Source: Microbacterium sp. W4I4 | GTDB taxonomy: Bacteria > Actinomycetota > Actinomycetes > Actinomycetales > Microbacteriaceae | Length of the DNA stretch: 64,000 nucleotides | Assembly: GCF_030816235.1 (NCBI RefSeq) | Contig: NZ_JAUSXT010000001.1 | Span: 248,001-312,000 of the forward strand | Direction of reading: 5' to 3' | Shown here: piece by piece, positions 55,861-63,699 of the stretch | Numbering within the stretch: the first letter of the stretch is position 1 | Layout: every line of letters begins with the position of its first letter | Notes under the pieces: generated by a model | What the model was told of the DNA's origin: nothing | Databases searched by the model: none | What the model saw: the letters and a program-made list of their open reading frames with translations, nothing else | Made by a program: the position numbers and the translations under genes

Positions 55861-57280
55861 ATGTCGGATGTGTTGATCGACCGCCCGGAGCTGGAAGGTC
55901 TGGGGGTGTACGAGTTCGGCTGGCACGATCCCGATGCCGCCGGAGCGAGCGCGAGACGTGGACTCAGCGAGTCCGTCGTGCGCGACATCTCCGCCCTCAA
56001 GAGCGAACCCGAGTGGATGCTCAAGTCCCGTCTGAAGGGCCTGTCGCTGTTCGAGCGCAAGCCCATGCCGACGTGGGGCGCGGACCTCAGCGGCATCGAC
56101 TTCGACCACATCAAGTACTTCGTGCGCTCCACGGAGAAGCAGGCTCAGTCCTGGGAGGATCTCCCCGCCGACATCCGCGAGACGTATGAGCGGCTCGGCA
56201 TCCCCGAGGCCGAGCGTCAGCGCCTCGTCGCCGGCGTCGCCGCGCAGTACGAGTCCGAGGTCGTCTACCACCAGATCCGCGAGGACCTGGAGCAGCAGGG
56301 CGTCATCTTCATGGACACGGACACCGCGCTGCGCGAGCACCCCGAGTTCTTCGAGGAGTACTACGGCACCGTGATCCCGGCCGGCGACAACAAGTTCGCC
56401 GCGCTCAACACGGCCGTCTGGTCGGGCGGCTCCTTCGTGTACGTCCCCAAGGGCGTGCACGTCGAGATCCCGCTGCAGGCCTACTTCCGGATCAACACCG
56501 AGAACATGGGCCAGTTCGAGCGGACGCTGATCATCGCCGACGAGGACAGCTACGTCCACTACATCGAGGGCTGCACGGCTCCGATCTACAAGTCGGACTC
56601 GCTGCACTCGGCCGTCGTCGAGATCATCGTGAAGAAGAACGCCCGCGTGCGCTACACGACGATCCAGAACTGGTCGAACAACGTCTACAACCTGGTCACC
56701 AAGCGCGCGATCGCGCACGAGGGCGCGACCATGGAATGGGTCGACGGCAACATCGGCTCCAAGGTGACGATGAAGTACCCGTCGATCTACCTCGTCGGCG
56801 AGCACGCCAAGGGCGAGACGCTGTCGGTCGCCTTCGCGGGTCCCGGTCAGCATCAGGACGCCGGCGCGAAGATGGTGCACCAGGCGCCGTACACGCAGTC
56901 CTCCATCGTCTCCAAGTCCATCGCGCGCGGTGGCGGACGATCGGCCTACCGCGGCGAGGTGCGGGTCGACCCGGGCGCGCACCACTCCTCGAACTCGGGT
57001 CGTCTGCGACGCGCTGCTCGTGGACACTCAGTCCCGTTCGGACACCTATCCGTCGATCGACATCCGCGTCGACGACGTGAAGCTCGGACACGAGGCCACG
57101 GTCTCGAAGGTCAGCGCGGAGCAGCTCTTCTATCTGCAGTCGCGCGGCATCGCGGAGACCGAGGCCATGGCCATGATCGTGCGCGGCTTCATCGAGCCGA
57201 TCGCCCGTGAGCTGCCGATGGAGTACGCGATGGAATTGAACAAGCTCATCGAGATGGGCATGGAAGGCAGTGTCGGCTGA
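55861..57280 (+). pseudogene. sufB: Fe-S cluster assembly protein SufB, split by a +1 frameshift
   Basis: SufB is the scaffold core of the SufBCD complex. The first frame gives a normal N-terminus ([20 protein letters not shown], near residue 43) and beta-helix core ([39 protein letters not shown]). At 56997-56999 GGG replaces the expected GG. The C-terminus then continues in another frame: [20 protein letters not shown], with the conserved Cys, and [20 protein letters not shown], ending at 57280. Removing one G restores 472 aa, the standard length. Since SufB is generally indispensable in actinobacteria, a sequence error is likely. The ATG at 55861 has GAGGAGAG upstream. Confidence 0.9.
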
Positions 57281-57281
57281 G

Positions 57282-58478
57282 ATGACGCCCTCTACCCAGG
57301 CGCCCGAAGCGACGCCGCGTACAAACACGCATATCGACCCCGCCGCCCAGGTGGCGAGCGCCGGTTTCGTGCCGGTGCAGACCCGATCCGAACGGCCCCG
57401 CTCGTTCGATCCCGAGGATTTCGGCGCGCCCACCGGCCGCGAGGTCAACTGGAAGCACACCCCCGTCGCGCAGCTGAAGTCGCTCTTCGCGACGGCGCCG
57501 GCGAACGAGGGTGTCGCGTACACGATGAGCCATGAGCAGTACCTGGCTCCGGCTCTGCCGTTCGGCTCCGCGCCGCGCGGTGAGTTCTTCCGTCCCGAGG
57601 ACGTCGTCTCCGCCGTCGCCTGGCAAGGCGCGGCGGATGCCATGCACGTGCGCATCCCCGCCGAGGAGGAGGTCGCCGAGCCGATCGTCCTGCAGATCGA
57701 CGGTGTGGGCGGTCGTGCCGACGCGCACCTCGTGATCGAGGCGGAGCGGCACAGCGTCGCCACGATCGTGCTGCGCCACGCGGGCACCGCGGAGTACGCG
57801 CAGAACCTCGAGATCATCGTCCGCGAGGGAGCGAAGCTCACTCTCATCAGCGTGCAGCAGTGGCAGGATGACGCCATCCACGCCGCAGCCCACCAGGCGC
57901 GCGTCGACAGCGATGCGGAGTTCACGCACTTCGTCGTGAGCTTCGGCGGGGGCGTCGTCCGCGTCAACCCGAGCGTCGAGCTCGCCGGCACCGGCTCGCA
58001 CGGCTACCTCTACGGCCTCTCCTTCGCCGACGCCGGTCAGCATCTGGAGAGTCAGGTGTACCTGCATCACAAGGGTGCGCGGACGACCGGCGACGTGCTC
58101 TACAAGGGTGCGCTGCGCGGTGCGAGCGCGCACAGCGTGTGGGTCGGCGACGTGCTGATCGGACCGGATGCCAGCGGCACCGACTCGTACGAGGCGAACC
58201 GCAATCTGGTGCTCACCGAGGGAGCCAGGGCCGACTCGATCCCGAACCTCGAGATCCAGACCGGCGACATCGCCGGGGCCGGTCACGCCAGCGCGACGGG
58301 TCGCTTCGACGACGAGCAGCTGTTCTACCTGCAGTCCCGCGGCATCACCGAAGCCGAGGCGCGGCGCCTCGTCGTGCTCGGCTTCCTCACCGAGGTCGTG
58401 CAGCGCATCCGCATCCCCTCGCTTCAGCAGGAGCTGCTGGATGCCATCGAGGCGGAGCTGGTGGGGGTGACCGCATGA
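57282..58478 (+). CDS. sufD: Fe-S cluster assembly protein SufD
   Basis: A 398-aa SufB paralogue that completes the SufBC2D scaffold. The C-terminal beta-helix has the Fe-S assembly motif SHGYLYGLSFADAGQHLESQ and the segment EANRNLVLTEGARADSIPNL. The C-terminal helix includes [20 protein letters not shown], near-identical to the SufB counterpart. The ATG is 1 nt after the sufB stop. A GTG at 57270 in frame is an alternative. Confidence 0.93.
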   Translation: MTPSTQAPEATPRTNTHIDPAAQVASAGFVPVQTRSERPRSFDPEDFGAPTGREVNWKHTPVAQLKSLFATAPANEGVAYTMSHEQYLAPALPFGSAPRGEFFRPEDVVSAVAWQGAADAMHVRIPAEEEVAEPIVLQIDGVGGRADAHLVIEAERHSVATIVLRHAGTAEYAQNLEIIVREGAKLTLISVQQWQDDAIHAAAHQARVDSDAEFTHFVVSFGGGVVRVNPSVELAGTGSHGYLYGLSFADAGQHLESQVYLHHKGARTTGDVLYKGALRGASAHSVWVGDVLIGPDASGTDSYEANRNLVLTEGARADSIPNLEIQTGDIAGAGHASATGRFDDEQLFYLQSRGITEAEARRLVVLGFLTEVVQRIRIPSLQQELLDAIEAELVGVTA

Positions 58479-58801
58479 GCGCGCAGCGCGCGTGCAGTGC
58501 CTCCGAGCTCGAGCTGGACACGCCGCTGCGCGTCGAGCTCGACGGCGTGGCGATGGCCATCGTGAAGGACTCCGACGGCGAGATCCACGCCATCGGCGAC
58601 CGCTGCACCCACGGTGACGTCTCCCTGTCCGAGGGATTCGTCGAGGGCAAGACACTGGAGTGCTGGGCCCACGGCTCGGCGTTCTCGCTCGAGTCCGGAA
58701 TCCCCCTCAACCTCCCCGCTTACGAGCCCGTTCCCGTCTACGTCGTCGCGATCGACGGCGACGACGTGCTCATCGACCCCACTGTCATTAAGGAAGTCTG
58801 A
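58475..58801 (+). CDS. Rieske-type ferredoxin in the suf operon
   Basis: A 108-aa Rieske [2Fe-2S] protein. The cluster ligands are CTH (near residue 45) and CWAH (near residue 64), a CxH-x16-CxxH motif in RCTHGDVSLSEGFVEGK and TLECWAHG. It resembles non-heme-iron oxygenase ferredoxin subunits, but no oxygenase is nearby. Its ATG overlaps sufD (ATGA) and it ends 1 nt before sufC. A role as electron donor or as client and sensor in Fe-S assembly is inferred from the context. Confidence 0.9.
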   Translation: MSAQRACSASELELDTPLRVELDGVAMAIVKDSDGEIHAIGDRCTHGDVSLSEGFVEGKTLECWAHGSAFSLESGIPLNLPAYEPVPVYVVAIDGDDVLIDPTVIKEV

Positions 58802-58802
58802 A

Positions 58803-59573
58803 ATGTCTGTTCTCGAGATCCGCGACCTGCATGTGGCGGTCCAGACCGATCAGGGCCTTTCGCCGATCCTCAACGGCATCGACCTGACCATCAACACCGG
58901 TGAGACGCACGCCATCATGGGCCCCAACGGCTCCGGCAAGTCGACCCTGGCGTACACGATCGCCGGGCACCCGAAGTACACCGTCACCCAGGGCACCATC
59001 ACCTTCGACGGTGAGGACGTCCTGTCGATGACCGTCGACGAGCGCGCCCGTGCCGGACTGTTCCTCGCGATGCAGTATCCGGTGGAGATCCCCGGCGTCA
59101 CGGTGACGAACTTCCTGCGCACCGCGAAGACCGCGATCGACGGCGAGGCCCCCTCGATCCGTCAGTGGACCAAGGACGTCAAGTCGTCGATGACGAACCT
59201 GCGCATGGACCCGAAGTTCGCGCAGCGCAACGTCAACGAGGGCTTCTCCGGCGGCGAGAAGAAGCGTCACGAGATCCTTCAGCTCGAGGTGCTCAAGCCC
59301 AAGTTCGCCGTGCTCGACGAGACGGACTCCGGTCTGGACGTCGACGCGCTGAAAATCGTGTCCGAGGGCGTCAACCGCGCCAAGGAGGCCACCAACCTGG
59401 GTGTGCTGCTGATCACGCACTACACGCGCATCCTGCGGTACATCCGTCCGCAGTACGTGCATGTGATCGTCAACGGCAAGATCGTCGAAGAGGGCGGCCC
59501 CGAGCTCGCAGACCGACTCGAGGACGAGGGTTACGACCGCTTCCTCGACCCCGCTGCTCCGATCGAAGCGTAG
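58803..59573 (+). CDS. sufC: Fe-S cluster assembly ATPase SufC
   Basis: A 256-aa ABC-type ATPase of the SufBCD complex. Walker A is MGPNGSGKSTLAY (near residue 39), the signature is FSGGEKKRHEILQ, Walker B is FAVLDETDSGLD, and the H-loop is THYTRIL. The conserved AMQYPVEIPGV follows Walker A. The stop codon TAG is also the first part of the sufT -10 element. Confidence 0.96.
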   Translation: MSVLEIRDLHVAVQTDQGLSPILNGIDLTINTGETHAIMGPNGSGKSTLAYTIAGHPKYTVTQGTITFDGEDVLSMTVDERARAGLFLAMQYPVEIPGVTVTNFLRTAKTAIDGEAPSIRQWTKDVKSSMTNLRMDPKFAQRNVNEGFSGGEKKRHEILQLEVLKPKFAVLDETDSGLDVDALKIVSEGVNRAKEATNLGVLLITHYTRILRYIRPQYVHVIVNGKIVEEGGPELADRLEDEGYDRFLDPAAPIEA

Positions 59574-59576
59574 GCT
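59571..59576 (+). promoter_or_regulatory. -10 element of sufT (TAGGCT) overlapping the sufC stop
   Basis: TAGGCT starts with the sufC stop codon TAG and ends 6 nt before the sufT ATG at 59583. Confidence 0.5.
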
Positions 59577-59582
59577 GAGGGC

Positions 59583-59912
59583 ATGACCGCAACGCTGACC
59601 GATCAGAAGTACGAGGACGTCACCGAAGCGCTCAAGGACGTCATGGATCCCGAGCTCGGGATCAACATCGTCGACCTGGGACTCATCTACGACCTCGCTT
59701 GGGATGACGAGAACGACGCGCTCGTGATCCACATGACGCTCACGAGCGCCGGCTGCCCGCTCACCGATGTCATCGAGGAGCAGACCGCGCAGGCGCTGGA
59801 CTCCGTCGTCGATCGCTTCCGCATCAACTGGGTGTGGATGCCGCCGTGGGGTCCGGAGAAGATCACGGACGACGGGCGCGACATGATGCGCGCGCTCGGC
59901 TTCGCGATCTGA
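59583..59912 (+). CDS. sufT: Metal-sulfur cluster biosynthetic protein (SufT/MIP18, DUF59)
   Basis: A 109-aa DUF59 protein that helps transfer or mature Fe-S clusters. DVMDPELGINIVDLGLIYD (near residue 19) and MTLTSAGCPLTDVIEEQ, with the conserved Cys, are the family motifs. The last 30 residues (WVWMPPWGPEKITDDGRDMM) match the usual C-terminus. It lies 9 nt after sufC. The cysteine desulfurase (sufS) and sufU that often sit between are not here. Confidence 0.93.
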   Translation: MTATLTDQKYEDVTEALKDVMDPELGINIVDLGLIYDLAWDDENDALVIHMTLTSAGCPLTDVIEEQTAQALDSVVDRFRINWVWMPPWGPEKITDDGRDMMRALGFAI

Positions 59913-59936
59913 CCGATCCGTCACAGGAGCAACATC

Positions 59937-61114
59937 ATGGTGACGCCGGTGCGGGCGCTGCCGCTGGCGAAGCTGCGCGAGCGCAGCAGTGAGAAGTGGG
60001 CGGGAGTACCCGGCAGACGTGCTGCCGCTGTTCGTCGCGGAGACGGACTTCCCGCTCGCGCCGGCGGTCACCGCCGCGCTCGAGCGCGCGGTGCGCACCG
60101 GTGACACCGGCTATGTGGCGTCCCGTACGCCGCTGGCCGCGGCGTACGTCGGCTTCGCGGAGCGCCGCTTCGGCTGGAGCGTGGATCCGCGTCGCATCCG
60201 CACCACCGCCGATGTCAGCATGGGCATCGTCGAGATCCTGCGCCGCGTCATCCGGCCGGGGGAGCGCGTCATCGTCAATCCGCCGATCTACCCGCCGTTC
60301 TTCGATCTGGTCGAAGAGGCCGGCGGGGTCGTCGAGCGGGTTCCGCTGCGCGACACCGGGGAGAGCTGGGTGCTCGACCTGGACGGCATCCGACGGGCGC
60401 TGTCCGCCGGCGCACGGGCGATCCTGCTCTGCAATCCCCACAATCCCACCGGCACGGTGCCCTCCGCCGCCGATCTGGATGCCGTGGCGCGCCTGGCCGA
60501 GGAGTACGGCGCGACTGTCGTCTCGGATGAGATCCACGCGCCGCTCGTGCAGCCGGGAGTCGTATTCACTCCGTTCCTGGCCAGCGGCGACGCCGCGCAG
60601 CGCGTCGGTTACGCCGTCACCAGCGCGAGCAAGGCTTTCAATCTCGCCGGCCTGAAATGCGCGCTGATGATCAGCGCGTCCGATGAGACCACGGCGGTGC
60701 TGCGCTCCCTGCCCATCGAGGTGGAGTGGCGCACAGGTCAGTTCGGGATGCTCGCGGCCGTCGCGGCCTTCGCACCCGAGAGCGACGAATGGCTCGACGG
60801 ACTCCTGGTCACGCTCGATGAGAACCGGCGACTGCTCGCGGATCTGCTCGCGGAGCATCTGCCGGGGTCGCGGTACCGGATGCCGGATGCCGGCTACCTG
60901 GCGTGGATCGACCTCACAGATCTCGGCTGGGGCGACAACCCGTCCAAGCAGATCCTGCGCCAGGCGAAGGTCGCCCTGCATTTCGGCCCCGCGTTCGGTT
61001 GCCGAGGGCGCCGGGCACGTGCGCGTGAACTTCGGGACCAGTCCGGAGATCCTCACCGAGGCGATCGAGCGGATCGCGGGGGCGCGCGACGCCATCAGTG
61101 CGGCACGGCGGTGA
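59937..61114 (+). pseudogene. MalY/PatB-type aminotransferase (C-S lyase), two +1 frameshifts
   Basis: A fold-type I PLP enzyme of the MalY/PatB group, which cleave cystathionine-like C-S bonds. The PLP Lys is in TSASKAFNLAGLKC, the substrate motif is NPHNPTGTV, and the DEIHAPL strand binds PLP. Two single-base insertions break it: an extra G at 59998-60000 (TGGGCGG for TGGCGG) after codon 21, and an extra T at 60999-61000 (GGTTGCC for GGTGCC). Correcting both yields an intact 391-aa protein ending HVRVNFGTSPEILTEAIE.. at 61114. The ATG at 59937 has AGGAG upstream. Its position next to suf hints at a sulfur-related role. Confidence 0.85.
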
Positions 61115-62502
61115 GCGCGACCGCATCCGCGACGATCTGGGATCGCGAGCGTTTCGGCATCACCGTCGGCACGGTCGTGCTGATCTTCCTCGGCGCCATC
61201 GAGGCGCTGGCGGTCACCACGGTCATGCCAGTGGTGGCCGCGGACCTGCACGGCGAGGAGCTCTTCGCCGTCGCGTTCTCCGCGACGCTCGCCACCGGGG
61301 TGATCGGAATGGTCGCCGTCGGGGCATGGAGCGACCGCTCTGGACCCCGAGCTCCGCTGTACACGGCGGTGGCGCTGTTCGCCGTGGGACTGATCGTGTC
61401 GGGGTTCGCGCTGGACATGCACGTCTTCATCATCGGTCGGCTGATCCAGGGTCTCGGTGCGGGCGGGCAGACGGTCGCGCTGTACGTCGTCGTCGCGCGG
61501 ATCTATCCGCCGCACCTGCACGGCCCCATCTTCGCCGCATATGCGGCGGCGTGGGTCGTCCCCTCGATGGTCGGCCCGTTCCTCGCCGGTGCGGTGACCG
61601 AGTACCTGCACTGGAGATGGGCCTTCCTCGGCGTCGCGGTGCTCACCGCCGCGGCGTTCGCTCTCGTGGCCGCTCGGCTTCGAGGCGTGTCGCTCGACGC
61701 CGATGCAGGGGAGCAGACGCCGGGCGACGCCGCGGCGACCGTGATCGTTCGACGCGGCGGCGTCGGACTGCGGATGCTGCTGGCCGTCGTCGTCGCCGCA
61801 GGCGCCGTCACGGTGGGCCTGTCCGCCGACGCCCCGACGAACATCGGCGGGCCGGTGGCCGCGGGGGCGATCGTCCTGATCGCGTTCGCCCTCCTGCCGC
61901 TGCTGCCCAAGGGCACGCTGCGCGCGGCATCCGGTCTGCCCAGCGTGATCCTGATGCGCGGTCTCGCGGCCGGTGCGTTCTTCGCTGCCGAGGCGTACGT
62001 GCCCAGGCTGCTGATCGACCGGTTCGAGTTCTCCCCGACCATCGCCGGTCTGGCCCTGACGCTCTCGGCGCTCGGCTGGTCGGCTGCGTCGGCTGTGCAG
62101 GGTCGGCACGGCGACCGCCTCGGCAGTGCGCGCATCGTCTGGATCGCCGTCGCGCTGCTGATGATCGGCATGGGCAGCGTGCTGTTCGTGAGCATCATCA
62201 CAGCCGATCCGTGGGTCGTCGTGATCGGCTGGGGATTCGCCGGCGCGGGGATGGGACTGCTCTATCCGCGGCTGACCGTCCTCACCCTCGCGTACTCGAC
62301 GACGGCGAACGAGGGCTTCAACTCCTCGGCGCTGTCCATCTCGGATTCGACGGGATCCGCGGTGATGATCGCCCTGGCGGGACTGGGGTTCGTGCTTCTG
62401 CCCATCGTGGGCTCCGGCTACATCACCGTGTACGCGATCGCCATGGCGGTGCTGCTGGTCTCGCTCCTGCCCGGCCTCAGGATGGGCGACGCAGGACGCT
62501 GA
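61111..62502 (+). CDS. MFS transporter (multidrug-efflux-like)
   Basis: A 463-aa membrane protein with 12-14 hydrophobic segments. TM1 is TVVLIFLGAIEALAVTTVMP, resembling the EmrB/QacA group, and the loop after TM2 is GAWSDRSGPRAPLY. GLGAGGQTVALYVVVARIYP matches the antiporter motif C region less strongly. Its GTG overlaps the stop of the aminotransferase (GTGA), so the two are coupled. The frame appears joined to the aminotransferase as one 837-codon reading only because of the frameshifts. Its last 26 bp are antisense to the TetR gene. Substrate unknown. Confidence 0.83.
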   Translation: MSATASATIWDRERFGITVGTVVLIFLGAIEALAVTTVMPVVAADLHGEELFAVAFSATLATGVIGMVAVGAWSDRSGPRAPLYTAVALFAVGLIVSGFALDMHVFIIGRLIQGLGAGGQTVALYVVVARIYPPHLHGPIFAAYAAAWVVPSMVGPFLAGAVTEYLHWRWAFLGVAVLTAAAFALVAARLRGVSLDADAGEQTPGDAAATVIVRRGGVGLRMLLAVVVAAGAVTVGLSADAPTNIGGPVAAGAIVLIAFALLPLLPKGTLRAASGLPSVILMRGLAAGAFFAAEAYVPRLLIDRFEFSPTIAGLALTLSALGWSAASAVQGRHGDRLGSARIVWIAVALLMIGMGSVLFVSIITADPWVVVIGWGFAGAGMGLLYPRLTVLTLAYSTTANEGFNSSALSISDSTGSAVMIALAGLGFVLLPIVGSGYITVYAIAMAVLLVSLLPGLRMGDAGR

Positions 62503-63031
62503 CGGCGTCGAAGGCGCGGATGCCGGCGGTGAAGACCGCATCGGCCTGTGCGGTCGGGTCGGATTCGTCGGAGGCGACCGCGCCGATGCTCTGCGCGTGC
62601 ATGCGCTGCTGGAGCAGCATGACGTGACCCAGGATGAACTCGAAGATCGCATCGGCGACATCCGCATGCTCCGGGGCTCCGCCGAGGGACGCCAGCAGCG
62701 CATCCTGCGCGCGTCGGGCGCCGAGGCGCAGCGCGTATGTGCTCAGGACCACCTCGGCGCCGTCGCGGTAGGCGAGCAGCGCGTCGCGGATCGATGCGGC
62801 GGTGCGAATCAGGGAGAGGGCCTCGTCGGGATCGGGCACGGTGAGCAGGATCCGGTCGGCGACGGCTCCGAGGAGCTCCTGCTTGCTGTCGAAGTGCCAG
62901 TAGAGCGCGCTGGGCTGCACCTCGAGCTCGGTGGCGAGCCGTCGCATCGACAGATCGGGGAGGCCGACGTCGTCGAGCAGACGCAGAGCGCGGTCGATGA
63001 TGCTCTGTCGGTCATGTCGCGCGGTGGCCAT
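62477..63031 (-). CDS. TetR family regulator, probably BioQ-like
   Basis: A 184-aa repressor. The N-terminal HTH is DRQSIIDRALRLLDDVGLPDLSMRRLATELEVQPSALYWHF (residues 7-47, described here in three consecutive parts: DRQSIIDRALRLLDDVGL, PDLSMRRLATELEVQP, SALYWHF). The C-terminal ligand domain is helical (RRAQDALLASLG, ILGHVMLLQQRM). Divergent from the biotin transporter gene bioY, it has two TGAAC-N3-GTTCA dyads in the shared promoter. The BioQ site described in Corynebacterium is TGAAC-N3-GTTAC, so a biotin repressor is likely. The ATG lies 6 nt after minus-strand TATACT. Confidence 0.87.
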   Translation of the reverse strand: MATARHDRQSIIDRALRLLDDVGLPDLSMRRLATELEVQPSALYWHFDSKQELLGAVADRILLTVPDPDEALSLIRTAASIRDALLAYRDGAEVVLSTYALRLGARRAQDALLASLGGAPEHADVADAIFEFILGHVMLLQQRMHAQSIGAVASDESDPTAQADAVFTAGIRAFDAVSVLRRPS

Positions 63032-63037
63032 CGCATC

Positions 63038-63043
63038 AGTATA
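63038..63043 (-). promoter_or_regulatory. -10 element of the TetR gene (TATACT)
   Basis: Minus-strand TATACT ends 6 nt before the ATG at 63031 and abuts the first operator dyad, which suggests autorepression. Confidence 0.55.
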
Positions 63044-63044
63044 G

Positions 63045-63072
63045 TGAACACCGTTCAGGTGAACAGTGTTCA
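63045..63072. promoter_or_regulatory. Tandem operators TGAAC-N3-GTTCA
   Basis: Two 13-bp perfect dyads, TGAACACCGTTCA (63045-63057) and TGAACAGTGTTCA (63060-63072), are 2 bp apart (15-bp pitch). They lie between the divergent TetR and bioY genes and closely resemble the BioQ consensus. Confidence 0.82.
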
Positions 63073-63108
63073 GGACGAGCGTGATGGCCGTCCGAGAGGA
63101 GAACCCCG

Positions 63109-63699
63109 ATGACCGAAGCACCCCGCCCGCTCGGAGCGGACCTGGCCAGGATCGCCGTCTTCGCCGCCTTGATCATCGTGCTCGGCACGGTGACGGTGCC
63201 CGTGCCCGGTGGCGTCCCGATCACCGCGCAGACGCTCGGCGTGATGCTCGCCGGACTCGTTCTCGGAGCCAGGCGAGCACCTCTGGCGGTGCTCGTCGTG
63301 ATCGTGCTGGCCGCGGCGGGTCTGCCGGTGCTGGCCGGTGGACGAGGAGGACTCGGCGTGCTGGTCGGCCCGACAGCGGGCTACCTCGCCGGGTGGATCG
63401 CGGGCACCGTCGTCATCGGCCTGATCGCGCACAACGGGCGATTCACCTGGTGGCGTGCGGCGATCGGCGTGATCCTCGGCGGCATCGTGGTCGTGTACCT
63501 GTTCGGCATCCCTGTGCAGGCGCTCGTCACGGGCGTGCCGATCGTCCCGACCGCCCTGTCCAGCCTGGTCTTCCTGCCCGGCGATCTGCTGAAGGCGGGC
63601 GCAGCCGTCCTGCTCGCCGTCGCCCTGCGCCGGGCCTATCCGCGGGCATTCCCGGCTGTAAGCGCACCAGCGCCTACGTCCGTCGCACATGCGCGCTGA
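63109..63699 (+). CDS. bioY: Biotin ECF transporter S component BioY
   Basis: A 196-aa membrane protein that binds biotin in an energy-coupling-factor transporter. There are six hydrophobic segments. The family signatures are VPVPGGVPITAQTLGVMLAG (near residue 30) and LPVLAGGRGGLGVLVGPTAGY (two parts: LPVLAGGRGGLG and VLVGPTAGY). FLPGDLLKAGAAVLLA is near the end. The ATG has GAGAGGAG upstream. Its stop overlaps the next gene, bioM, by 11 nt. Confidence 0.95.
   Translation: MTEAPRPLGADLARIAVFAALIIVLGTVTVPVPGGVPITAQTLGVMLAGLVLGARRAPLAVLVVIVLAAAGLPVLAGGRGGLGVLVGPTAGYLAGWIAGTVVIGLIAHNGRFTWWRAAIGVILGGIVVVYLFGIPVQALVTGVPIVPTALSSLVFLPGDLLKAGAAVLLAVALRRAYPRAFPAVSAPAPTSVAHAR

Noticed and set aside
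59989..62502. An 837-codon reading that joins an aminotransferase to an MFS transporter, resembling a novel fusion
   Set aside because: The join is created by a +1 error near 61000. The natural aminotransferase stop is at 61114 and a GTGA-coupled MFS start is at 61111.
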